Of a stretch of DNA of 38,470 nucleotides, positions 7,575 to 15,830 are shown one piece after another. Position 1 is the stretch's first letter; every line of letters starts with the position of its first letter. The notes under the pieces are model-generated. The model was given only the letters and a program-made list of their open reading frames with translations, had not been told where the DNA came from and made no database searches. The position numbers and the translations under genes are program-made. The DNA comes from Actinomycetes bacterium (GTDB lineage Bacteria; Actinomycetota; Actinomycetes; Propionibacteriales; Propionibacteriaceae), in NCBI GenBank assembly GCA_023442485.1, contig JAEZZG010000043.1:1-38470 (forward strand), given 5' to 3'.

Positions 7575-9590
7575 ATGCTGGAGATGACCATTTATGTGGT
7601 GTTCTTGCTGGTCTTTGTTGCCCTCGGTACCGGCTTCATCCTCGGCACAGCCCGCCGCATCCTCGGAGTTCAAGTTGGCCTGATTCGCTCATTCTTCATG
7701 GGCGTGTTGGTGACTCTCCTCGTGGCCCTGATCATTCCTCCGCTGATGACGGCCCCGCCACACCTGTGGAATTCTCCAGAAGATTTCGCCAAGTTTGCGA
7801 TCACCTCTGTCCTTGTCGGATTATGGGGTTTCGTCATCGCTGCGGCGGGTCTGGTTGCACTCGAGGTAGTACTTCCGACGGGTAGTCTCGGCCCTCCTCG
7901 TCTGTGGCTGGTTGGTTTGAATAAGCGCAGACAGGTCGCGCTAAGGTCCTCCCAACTGGTCAGGATTATGTCGAAGGCAGGGCTGGTGCGTCAGGTCCGT
8001 GGCCTAGCAACCGATAGCTTCGAGGTGAGTGCCGAACAGGCAGTGGCTTTGCGTAACGCCTTTGACCAGGCCGGGGTAGCATTCACCAAGCTAGGCCAGA
8101 TGCTGTCGACCCGCCCAGATATCGTTGGCCCGATCTACGCCCAAGAGCTTGCCACCTTGACCGTGGCGGCCTCCCAAGAACCGTGGGAATCGATCCGAGA
8201 CACGATCGAGGAGTCCCTAGGAAGGCCCATCGACCAGGTTTTTTCCAGCATCGACCCCGTCCCTCTTGCCGCCGCCTCTCTCTCCCAGGTCCATCGCGCC
8301 ACCCTCCTCGACGGCAGCCAGGTCGTTATCAAGGTTCAGCGACCCGGCGTCATTCCCCAAGTGCTCGTCGACCTCGACATCATGTGTGCCGCAGGACGAA
8401 CCATCGAGCGGGCTGCCAAATCAGCGAAGGACTTTGGCCTGGCTTCCCTGCTAGACGGTTTCGCCAATAATCTGCGAATGGAGCTGAACTTCCTTCGCGA
8501 GGTCGATTCCATCAAGACAATCAAACAGGTCTGCAACCCACTCCAGGTCAAAGTTCCCGAGGTTATCGATCAGTTCTGCCGGGAGAACATGATCGTGATG
8601 GAGTACTTTGACGGCACTCCCCTCGCCACTGCACACACAGTGATCGCCAGCCTGTCAGACAAGCAGCGTCAAGAAGCCGCACACCGTCTCATGGAAGCCT
8701 TGATGACCCAAATTCTAAGGGTCGGAGTATTCCATTCCGATCTGCATTCCGGCAATATCTTGATATGGCCTGACGGGACAGTGGGAATGCTTGACTGTGG
8801 ATCGGTGGGGCGAATTGACGCGGTGTCGAGGCAGAATCTAGCGATGTTATTGTGGTCGATCGACGCGGACGATCCCCGCATGGCAACCGATGCCCTCGTG
8901 GAGTTATTGGACTGCCCCGACTACATCGATATTTCCCGTCTACAACGTCACATCGGCATTTTCATGACGCGTGTTCGATCTGGGGTCGGCAGTGTCGGTT
9001 CTTTGACCCTATTTGTTGACCTGATGCCAATCCTGCTCGATTACGGTTTCCAAATTCCTGAGTCGATTGCGCAAGCCTTCCGTGCTTTGGGATCGCTAGA
9101 GGGCACATTGTTACGGCTGTCACCGAGTTTCGATGTGGTCACGAGTGGCAAGAAGATCGGCCAGGAACAGTTCATGGACGTCTCTAACGATCAGATTCGC
9201 CACCGTCTTACCCAGCTCGGGTTATCCGCCTTGCCTATCCTGGAACAGCTTCCGCACAAGGTCAATAAGATAGCTAGTGACCTCGAATCAGGGCGCTTCA
9301 CCATGTCGCTGCGTCATTTCTCACACCGCGAGGATCAGTCTTTCTTGATGGATCTGACCCATCAAATCGTGACGGCAATCTTGGCTGGATTCATGGCGTT
9401 GTCCGCGGTGATTCTGCTGGTGACGGACACTGGCCCCCAGGTCACGAGTTCCTTCTCTGCCTTCCAACTGACCGGTTTCATCTTGGGGTTCGGGTCAGCC
9501 ATCTTGATGTTGCGCTCGATCGCGTTGATTTTCGGCCGCAGGATCGATAGTGACGAACTGGACAGAAGCAGCGGTCGGCGGCTGCGTTAG
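7575..9590 (+). CDS. ABC1/UbiB-family atypical kinase-like membrane protein
   Basis: A 671-residue protein. Three hydrophobic segments (about 5-27, 40-58, 75-100) precede a UbiB/ABC1 kinase-like domain, and one or two helices (about 595-655) close the protein. Hallmarks are the KxGQ motif TKLGQMLSTRPD (Lys172), the Ala-rich nucleotide loop AAASLSQVHRA (about 232-242), VIKVQRPG (Lys253), the catalytic loop HSDLHSGN (387-394) and LDCGSVG in place of a DFG. Family members are ATPases or kinases linked to quinone synthesis and lipid homeostasis. Most actinobacteria use menaquinone, so its exact role is open. It has a strong GAGGAGG ribosome binding site. Confidence 0.88.
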   Translation: MLEMTIYVVFLLVFVALGTGFILGTARRILGVQVGLIRSFFMGVLVTLLVALIIPPLMTAPPHLWNSPEDFAKFAITSVLVGLWGFVIAAAGLVALEVVLPTGSLGPPRLWLVGLNKRRQVALRSSQLVRIMSKAGLVRQVRGLATDSFEVSAEQAVALRNAFDQAGVAFTKLGQMLSTRPDIVGPIYAQELATLTVAASQEPWESIRDTIEESLGRPIDQVFSSIDPVPLAAASLSQVHRATLLDGSQVVIKVQRPGVIPQVLVDLDIMCAAGRTIERAAKSAKDFGLASLLDGFANNLRMELNFLREVDSIKTIKQVCNPLQVKVPEVIDQFCRENMIVMEYFDGTPLATAHTVIASLSDKQRQEAAHRLMEALMTQILRVGVFHSDLHSGNILIWPDGTVGMLDCGSVGRIDAVSRQNLAMLLWSIDADDPRMATDALVELLDCPDYIDISRLQRHIGIFMTRVRSGVGSVGSLTLFVDLMPILLDYGFQIPESIAQAFRALGSLEGTLLRLSPSFDVVTSGKKIGQEQFMDVSNDQIRHRLTQLGLSALPILEQLPHKVNKIASDLESGRFTMSLRHFSHREDQSFLMDLTHQIVTAILAGFMALSAVILLVTDTGPQVTSSFSAFQLTGFILGFGSAILMLRSIALIFGRRIDSDELDRSSGRRLR

Positions 9591-9672
9591 GCCACGCGAA
9601 TCAGTCAGCCCCTATTGGGTGGTCATCGCGGTAGGTGGAGAGATTGAAGCTGGATTCGGCTGCAAATCGGGC

Positions 9673-9703
9673 TTGCAACCTTTGCCGTCAGGACAGGTAA
9701 AAT
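9673..9703 (+). promoter_or_regulatory. possible promoter upstream of der
   Basis: TTGCAA (9673-9678) and TAAAAT (9698-9703) are separated by 19 bases, longer than optimal. It lies 110 bases before the der GTG, in the 223-base gap after the ABC1 gene. Nothing else recognisable is in that gap. Confidence 0.3.
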
Positions 9704-9813
9704 GCTCAACACCCAGCAGGCTTTGCCGTCGACGACAGCGCAGCCTGATCAAGGAATGAGATCACTTGGTGACCATCTGGGAATGAGGACGTCAACGCGA
9801 ATGGAGCGGTTCA

Positions 9814-11205
9814 GTGTCACAGCTCAATGATCTGCTGATGGGGCAACTTTCTGATGTCGATGATCGTCTCGAAGAAGCTCAACCGCAGCCGGCGCGTCCG
9901 GTCTTAGCGGTCGTAGGGCGGCCCAATGTCGGCAAATCCACTCTCGTCAACCGCATCCTGGGGCGCCGCGTCGCCGTCGTCCAAGATACCCCCGGCGTCA
10001 CCCGTGACCGGGTTGAATATGATGCCGAATGGAATGGCCGCGAGTTCACCATTGTCGATACCGGTGGCTGGATCTCGGGTGCGGCTGGGATGGCTGCCCA
10101 AATCGCACATCAAGCAGAACTGGCGATCTCGTCGGCTGACGCGGTGCTATTCGTCGTCGACGCGCAGGTCGGCCCCACCGATGAAGACGATGCGGTCGTA
10201 TCTATTCTCCGCCAATCGCGTAAACCCGTGATTCTGGCCGCCAACAAGGTCGATGATCAACGTACAGAATTGGAATCGTCATCGCTGTGGGCCCTCGGGC
10301 TTGGCCAGCCATACCCGGTGTCTGCCCTGCATGGACGTGGCTCAGGTGATCTATTGGACGCCGTCTTGGCTGTCCTTCCCGAAGAATCCGATCGCCTAGG
10401 TTCACAGTATTCGGGGCCCCATCGCATTGCTATCGTCGGCAAACCCAATGTCGGTAAGTCCTCGCTGCTCAACAAGCTCTCTCGCTCAGAGCGCGCCGTC
10501 GTCTCGGATGTGTCGGGGACGACGGTTGATCCGGTCGATGAAATCGTAGAGATCGGTGAAGAAACATACTGTCTGATCGATACTGCCGGTATTCGTCGTA
10601 GGGTCAAAGAGGCATCCGGCCATGAGTATTACGCATCCTTGCGCACCCAGACGGCGATCGACCGCGCGGAGGTGTGCATCGTCGTCATTGACGCCTCGGA
10701 GCCGATTACCGACCAGGATTTGCGCATCCTATCGATGGTGGAGGATGCCGGCCGTGGCCTGATCATTGCCTTCAACAAGTGGGACCTAACCGACGAGGAG
10801 CGTCGCTACTATCTCAAACGTGAAATTGAGCGGGACTTGGTAGCTTTCACTTGGGCTGAAGCGGTCAACATTTCGGCGCTGACTGGGCGCAATGTCCTCA
10901 AACTTTCTCGACCACTGGTTACCGCCTTGAACTCGTGGTATTCCAGGATCCCGACGGGGAAACTGAACTCATTCCTGGGCCAGGTGGTCGCCGCCCATCC
11001 CCACCCTGTTCGTGGAGGCAAACAGCCCAAGATCATGTTTGCCACTCAACCGCAGGTTTGCCCTCCGACCTTTGCACTGTTTACTACCGGGCAACTCGAT
11101 GCCGGCTATGTGCGTTTCATTGAGCGTCGGCTTCGTGAAGAGTTTGGATTCGTGGGGTCTCCGGTCCACATCCAGGTGCGGGCGAAGGAGAAACGTCAGA
11201 AGTGA
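9814..11205 (+). CDS. der: ribosome biogenesis GTPase Der (EngA)
   Basis: A 463-residue protein with two tandem GTPase domains followed by a KH-like C-terminal domain, the architecture unique to Der/EngA. First-domain motifs are GRPNVGKST (35-43), DTPGVTRD, DTGG and NKVD (144-147). Second-domain motifs are GKPNVGKSS (209-217), DTAGIRRR and NKWD. Der acts in maturation of the 50S ribosomal subunit. The start is a GTG with GGAG about 12 bases upstream. The short N-terminal extension before the first G domain is typical of actinobacterial Der. It is separated from tRNA-Pro by about 125 bases. Confidence 0.97.
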   Translation: MSQLNDLLMGQLSDVDDRLEEAQPQPARPVLAVVGRPNVGKSTLVNRILGRRVAVVQDTPGVTRDRVEYDAEWNGREFTIVDTGGWISGAAGMAAQIAHQAELAISSADAVLFVVDAQVGPTDEDDAVVSILRQSRKPVILAANKVDDQRTELESSSLWALGLGQPYPVSALHGRGSGDLLDAVLAVLPEESDRLGSQYSGPHRIAIVGKPNVGKSSLLNKLSRSERAVVSDVSGTTVDPVDEIVEIGEETYCLIDTAGIRRRVKEASGHEYYASLRTQTAIDRAEVCIVVIDASEPITDQDLRILSMVEDAGRGLIIAFNKWDLTDEERRYYLKREIERDLVAFTWAEAVNISALTGRNVLKLSRPLVTALNSWYSRIPTGKLNSFLGQVVAAHPHPVRGGKQPKIMFATQPQVCPPTFALFTTGQLDAGYVRFIERRLREEFGFVGSPVHIQVRAKEKRQK

Positions 11206-11275
11206 CCAATTCCCCTAGTGGGTGGGCATGAGATTGGCGGCGAGGCTTCCTGAGACGGGTCTACTTCGGCTGAAC

Positions 11276-11305
11276 TTGGGTTTTTCTGAATGCTTAGGCT
11301 AAGGT
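11276..11305 (+). promoter_or_regulatory. promoter of tRNA-Pro
   Basis: TTGGGT (11276-11281) and TAAGGT (11300-11305) are 18 bases apart. The predicted start is about 20 bases before the mature tRNA. Confidence 0.45.
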
Positions 11306-11330
11306 ATGTGTTCGGAATCGCTCAGGTTCT

Positions 11331-11404
<74 letters not shown>

Positions 11405-11512
11405 CAGATTAGTGTTCTCGCTGGGTCTTCCACACCCTAGCCATCAGCCGTATCCATCGGTGTGAAATCGTGATCGACGTGACGGTAGACACATAGTCAA
11501 AGGTGGTAACCC

Positions 11513-12388
11513 ATGCGTACCTGGCTTCCAGACGGGCCCAATCTCGTTTATCACTGTGACAACATTGATGTGTTGACCACGCTGCCTGATAACTCCTTCC
11601 AGATGATCTACATCGATCCCCCCTTCAACACAGGGAAAGTGCAGGCTCGGCAATCACTGAAAACTCAACGCAGTCAGAATGGGTCGCGGATCGGCTTCAA
11701 AGGTCACAGCTACGAGACCGTCCGCGGAACCGTGATGGGCTATAACGACGCCTTCGTCGATTACTGGGATTTCCTCGAGCCTCGTCTGGAACACGCTTGG
11801 CGGCTGTTGACCGAGTCTGGGACGCTCTATCTCCATCTTGACTACCGAGAGGTTCACTACGCCAAAGTGCTTCTAGACTCCCTTTTTGGCCGGCAGTGTT
11901 TTCTCAACGAAATCATTTGGGCCTACGATTACGGTGCCCGCTCCAAGAAGAAGTGGCCAGCCAAGCACGATAATATCCTGGTCTACGTCAAGAACCCCTC
12001 AATTTATTATTTCAACACCGACGAAGTTGACCGCGAGCCGTATATGGCGCCAGGCCTGGTTACCGCAGAGAGAGCTGCGCGAGGCAAGCTCCCAACCGAT
12101 GTGTGGTGGCACACCATCGTCTCCCCCACCGGAAAGGAGAAGACCGGCTATGCCACACAGAAACCCGAAGGAATCGTCCGACGCATGGTTGCAGCCAGTA
12201 GCCGTGAGGGAGACTGGGTCCTGGACTTTTTTGCCGGGAGCGGGACCCTCGGAGCTGTCGCTGCAGCGATGAACCGCCGCTTCGTCTTAGTTGATGAAAA
12301 TCCCCAAGCCATCGAAGTTATGCGAGCAAGACTCCACACAGCTACCTCCGAATTACCCGGCATTGTGGAGGAAATTGAGTTTTGCTAG
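11513..12388 (+). CDS. site-specific DNA methyltransferase, beta class (adenine-N6 or cytosine-N4)
   Basis: A 291-residue DNA methyltransferase. Motif IV is DPPFN (about 35-39) and precedes motif I FAGSGT (about 240-245), the beta-class order. TQKPE (about 215-219) is the usual motif before the SAM-binding region. DPPF is typical of amino-methyltransferases (N6-A or N4-C). The recognition sequence cannot be read. It has AAGGTGG before the ATG. Its stop is only nine bases before the start of a decayed endonuclease gene, so it was the modification half of a restriction-modification pair and now stands as an orphan. It lies just after tRNA-Pro, but no repeat of the tRNA 3' end was found. Confidence 0.92.
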   Translation: MRTWLPDGPNLVYHCDNIDVLTTLPDNSFQMIYIDPPFNTGKVQARQSLKTQRSQNGSRIGFKGHSYETVRGTVMGYNDAFVDYWDFLEPRLEHAWRLLTESGTLYLHLDYREVHYAKVLLDSLFGRQCFLNEIIWAYDYGARSKKKWPAKHDNILVYVKNPSIYYFNTDEVDREPYMAPGLVTAERAARGKLPTDVWWHTIVSPTGKEKTGYATQKPEGIVRRMVAASSREGDWVLDFFAGSGTLGAVAAAMNRRFVLVDENPQAIEVMRARLHTATSELPGIVEEIEFC

Positions 12389-12397
12389 TGTTACCCC

Positions 12398-12982
12398 ATG
12401 ACTACTCCCATAGACAATCCTGATATTCAATCAATAGTGGATTCCGCTCACAAATTGAGTCACAAGTAACTAGAAGACAGTAGGATGTGGGAGGGCAGCC
12501 CTTTTCAATGGATCAAAAATTGTCCGTCACGTTCGGTGGGGGCCATCGGTGAGAAACTGGTTGAGAACTGGTGCCGAGAGCAGGTGTTTGAGGTGAGGAA
12601 ATCCCTCAATTCTGCTCATGATAGATTGATTGCTGGATTGAAGGTTGAAATCAAATTCTCCACCCTGTGGAGCAATAACCCGATCTTCAGATTTCAGCAG
12701 ATTTGAGATCAAGATTATGAATATGTTTTCCTCATGGGAATAGCGCAATTCAATGTGTACGCCTGGTTTGTGCCCAAGGAGGAATTATCTTATACCAGAA
12801 AACCCGCACTAGTCCCTCAACATACAGGTTCTTCGGGCCATGACACTCGATGGTTGTCATTTATGGTCGACACCCCTCCGGCATGGTTGACCGCTTTCGG
12901 TGGATCATTGGCCCAGGTTCGAGAAATGATACGACAAGCGAGTCAACGCGTGACGAGACCTGGTATCTCTACGCCGGCCTAA
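12398..12982 (+). pseudogene. restriction endonuclease remnant (two nonsense codons)
   Basis: From the ATG at 12398 a single reading frame runs to 12982 but is broken by TAA at 12467-12469 and TGA at 12704-12706. Read through, it has a PD-(D/E)XK-like pattern: GAIGEKLVENWC, then AHDRLIAG, then KVEIKFSTLW. After FQQI the second stop replaces one residue, followed by DQDYEYVFLMGI. A CGA (Arg) to TGA change would explain it, since FQQIRDQDY reads naturally. The C-terminal part HDTRWLSF...PPAWLTAFGGSL continues in frame. The frame is otherwise intact and AT-richer than its neighbours. It is the likely partner of the upstream methyltransferase. The internal ATG at 12485 cannot rescue it because of the second stop. 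Confidence 0.82.
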
Positions 12983-13114
12983 GTCGTTCTGTGAGGCCAG
13001 CAGATTCAAAAGAAGCCGCCGCCATCCCCTTCCGTCCTCCAAACTACGGTTCGCGTCGAGCCGGTTCTGGTGTACTTTCTGAAAATTACCTGAAGGCCTG
13101 ATAGCTTGGTGCCA

Positions 13115-13136
13115 AGACGTTCGACGAAGAACGTCT
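13115..13136. repeat. perfect inverted repeat upstream of the DUF5692-like cluster
   Basis: AGACGTTC (13115-13122) and GAACGTCT (13129-13136) are perfect 8-base arms with a 6-base spacer. They lie 140 bases before the first gene of the cluster and after the endonuclease remnant. It could be a transcription terminator stem or an operator. The rest of 12983-13275 shows no convincing gene. Confidence 0.4.
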
Positions 13137-13275
13137 GCAGTTGCTCATCACCTCGGAAATCATCTCGGTGACTGAGCCCCCTGACAAGCATCTGGTTGAG
13201 ACCACGGGCAAAGGTTGCACCAGTTGCGTCCGTCGCATCTACATGGGTCAATACTTCGCGCCAAGGAGGACTATC

Positions 13276-14607
13276 GTGACCGGGTTTTTATGGGAGATCG
13301 GCCCGGCTAGGGTTTATCTGATTTGGCTGGTCGTCTTTGTTGCCCAGATCGTCGTCGCGGAAATCAACCGGCGTTGGAATTGGACCATCTTCGTCCTCTG
13401 GACGGGGTTGGGAATCATTCTGATGCCCTACGCAGCCATCTATGGGTCGCCAATCTTCGGCTGGTTCCCCTTCGGCAAATACGTCTTGATGGTGCTGACG
13501 GCAACGATGACAGGCGGATTGCTGGTTTACGCCAAACGCAACCCAGTCAAGGCCCACCGATATGCGATCTGGTTCGGTGTCCTACTCTGGATTGGGCTGG
13601 TCGCCAACATCATGGAAGCCAACATTCGAGACCTGACGATCTACTTCAACCAGGACGTCTATTACTCTTGTGCCGCCAACTGGCAGTGTCTGAAAGAAAT
13701 CAACGCCACCCATGCTGCAGACATGATCAATGGGCTCCCGGAGACACGCGGGGTCACAGCGGTGTTGCACTCTAATGAGTGGTATCAGGCCGTTGCCCAA
13801 AACTTTGCTGCCAATCATGTGGGAATCGACCCAGAGACTGGGATTCGCACGATCGGTGGCTACTGGAATCTGCTCTCGGCAGCGGCTGGTCTGCTCAACT
13901 GCATCACGGTCACCGGCCTTGGCAAGATCATTATCACCTCGCCTGGAAAGAAGAAGACTCGCGGCCTCTTGTGGATTGACCAGGTATGGCCTTGGGTGAT
14001 CGCCTATGACTTGTGGAACCACGCATTCCTATACAACTCCTTGGCTGATTACACCTGGTACTGCACCTTGGCGTTGTTGCTGGCATGTACGGTTCCCGCC
14101 TTCACCTGGGCAAAAGGCCAGTGGATCTGGTTCAGGTGCTTTACCTTGATGTTCTGGATTTCCTTCTATAACTGGTTCCCTGCGCTCTCAACACCGCCAG
14201 GCCCCATGCACAACTACGCCACCATGAACCCGACGGCCAATATCGTCTGTGCCGGGCTCGCCCTGGCATGGAATCTCGGCCTCTTCGCCTACTGGCTCTA
14301 CAAGATCATCCGTCACCGACGCAATCCGCTAACCAATGCCTTGTATTTCGAGCTGAAAGAATTCCGCACCATTGTCCTTGAACACTGTGATGACAAGGAC
14401 AAGTATTTCCTGACCGATATGATTCCTGAAACTCCGAAGCAACTGGGCTTCGAGCCAGATCACGACACTCCACCACAAGACGGCTATGTCGGTTACATGC
14501 CGTGGTGGAAGAATGAAGACCGCCGATATCCGAAACCGCGCACACCGATGTCTGCCGATCCGGCCCTGGCCGGGGCCTCAACTATCACCGATAAACAAAC
14601 CCGATGA
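13276..14607 (+). CDS. polytopic membrane protein, DUF5692-like (large paralogue)
   Basis: A 443-residue integral membrane protein with about nine hydrophobic segments. I chose the GTG at 13276 because AAGGAGG lies six bases upstream. An open frame back to 13141 has no ribosome binding site. It shares a motif series with the gene at 15831: GWFPxxK, NIxEAxIRD, GxWNxxxxxAGxLN, IAYDLWN, YNxLADxxWY and a C-terminal RRNP. Unlike the paralogue it has a ~65-residue polar insertion after NIMEANIRD, with two close cysteines (CAANWQC), and a ~90-residue polar C-terminal tail. From memory this resembles DUF5692. The function is unknown. Confidence 0.75.
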   Translation: MTGFLWEIGPARVYLIWLVVFVAQIVVAEINRRWNWTIFVLWTGLGIILMPYAAIYGSPIFGWFPFGKYVLMVLTATMTGGLLVYAKRNPVKAHRYAIWFGVLLWIGLVANIMEANIRDLTIYFNQDVYYSCAANWQCLKEINATHAADMINGLPETRGVTAVLHSNEWYQAVAQNFAANHVGIDPETGIRTIGGYWNLLSAAAGLLNCITVTGLGKIIITSPGKKKTRGLLWIDQVWPWVIAYDLWNHAFLYNSLADYTWYCTLALLLACTVPAFTWAKGQWIWFRCFTLMFWISFYNWFPALSTPPGPMHNYATMNPTANIVCAGLALAWNLGLFAYWLYKIIRHRRNPLTNALYFELKEFRTIVLEHCDDKDKYFLTDMIPETPKQLGFEPDHDTPPQDGYVGYMPWWKNEDRRYPKPRTPMSADPALAGASTITDKQTR

Positions 14608-14640
14608 GCGTCACCGTCGACGCAAGAAAAGGAGTCCTTG

Positions 14641-15678
14641 ATGACTAAGAAGCGCCATCGCCTAGCCTGTGTGGGCGCCGGTCTAGCGACCTCTATTGCC
14701 GCTTTCATGTATGTTTTCAGCCAAAAGACTGGAAAGGCGACACCGGCTGAGGCTGAGTGGGTCTACCCCGGCGATGACTTGATTGATGCCAACTATTCCA
14801 ATGGTCGCTCCTCGACCTACGCGATCGATATTGATGCCCCCGCTTACGCCGTCTGGCGTATCTTGAAGCAGATTGGGTGCGAAAAGTCAGGTTCATTCTC
14901 TTCCGAATTCCTCGAACGCACCTTCGCCCGGCTCCCCTTCTTCAACTCCTACGAGATTCAAGAAGAGTTCCAGCAACCCGACTCCATGATGCCTGGTGAT
15001 ATTGCCGGATTCGACTTCAATGGCATGTCGATGGAATGGGCTGACGTCGTTCCTGGGAAGTACCTGGTCCAGTGGGTAGACACCAAGAACCCGCCAAAGG
15101 CGCCCGGTTCCTACGCTTTCCGTTACCCCTTCATGAAACACTACGCGGCTGCTTGGTGCTTCTATGTGGTGCCGCTCAAAGGTGAGCGAACTCGCCTGAT
15201 CAACCACTGGCGAGTGGGGTTCGAGCCGGACAATGCACTGACTACTGCTATCAACTGGATCAACATCGAATACATCGGCGGGTGTATGGCTCACATGCAA
15301 AACATCTACGTCAAGCGCGTTGCCGAGTTCCGCAAGAAGCAGCAATGGCAAGGCAAGATCAAGCGTGCCGTCTTGGGAGGCAAGATCTTCGGTCACGGGA
15401 CCCCTGCGGGACGCTACGACAACACTGAGCTCTACGACGACACCTACACCCAGTGGTTCCGTTACGGACGCCAGGATCCTGCTGTTGCAGAAATTCGTCC
15501 TCCCGTCACCGATAACCCTGCCTGGCCTCCGGTTGGTCCTGGCACTCCTTGGGCCGATGAGGTTGACGAGGATTACTTCGTTGATTGGGTCGAACCTGAG
15601 TTCTCCTGGGATGAGCAGATTCGTCAGAAGAAGGAGAAGAGCTATCTGCCGGGATGGGGCAAGCGCTCCAAGGCCTAG
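14641..15678 (+). CDS. membrane-anchored SRPBCC (START-like) domain protein
   Basis: A 345-residue protein. An N-terminal hydrophobic anchor (about 8-28) is followed by a domain with the SRPBCC helix-grip pattern. This includes IDIDAPAYAVWRILKQIGCEKSG, then MMPGDIAGF and WADVVPGKYLVQW, and ends with TRLINHWRVGF near residue 190. Such folds hold lipids or other hydrophobic ligands in a cavity. A basic stretch after ~220 and an acidic, aromatic tail follow. The ATG at 14641 has AAAAGGAG at good spacing. It sits 33 bases after one DUF5692-like membrane protein and about 150 bases before another, which suggests a shared job at the membrane. The ligand is unknown. Confidence 0.72.
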   Translation: MTKKRHRLACVGAGLATSIAAFMYVFSQKTGKATPAEAEWVYPGDDLIDANYSNGRSSTYAIDIDAPAYAVWRILKQIGCEKSGSFSSEFLERTFARLPFFNSYEIQEEFQQPDSMMPGDIAGFDFNGMSMEWADVVPGKYLVQWVDTKNPPKAPGSYAFRYPFMKHYAAAWCFYVVPLKGERTRLINHWRVGFEPDNALTTAINWINIEYIGGCMAHMQNIYVKRVAEFRKKQQWQGKIKRAVLGGKIFGHGTPAGRYDNTELYDDTYTQWFRYGRQDPAVAEIRPPVTDNPAWPPVGPGTPWADEVDEDYFVDWVEPEFSWDEQIRQKKEKSYLPGWGKRSKA

Positions 15679-15706
15679 CTGATGGCGTCTCGAGCGAGAT
15701 ACGGGT

Positions 15707-15743
15707 GGCGGTGCCGCTGCTCTGTTTAGATGGTGGCACCGCC
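15707..15743 (+). terminator. hairpin between the SRPBCC gene and the second DUF5692-like gene
   Basis: GGCGGTGCC (15707-15715) and GGCACCGCC (15735-15743) form a perfect 9-pair stem about 30 bases after the SRPBCC stop. No U-tract follows. It may terminate or attenuate transcription inside the cluster. A related stem (GGTGCCG/CGGCACC core) lies at 16808-16840. Confidence 0.5.
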
Positions 15744-15830
15744 GAGGTTCAGTGAGACCTGAGGGGTCATCGAATCCCGCATCGCTATTTGAGTTATGAC
15801 ACAACGAGTTCATTGACAGGAAGATTCATC

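Noticed and set aside
13006..13251. Minus-strand open frame of 81 codons between the endonuclease remnant and the DUF5692-like cluster
   Set aside because: No family resemblance, no ribosome binding site, and it contains the 13115-13136 inverted repeat.
13141..13275. N-terminal extension of the first DUF5692-like protein
   Set aside because: The GTG at 13276 has a near-perfect AAGGAGG, while the upstream TTG has none and the extension is not hydrophobic or shared with the paralogue.
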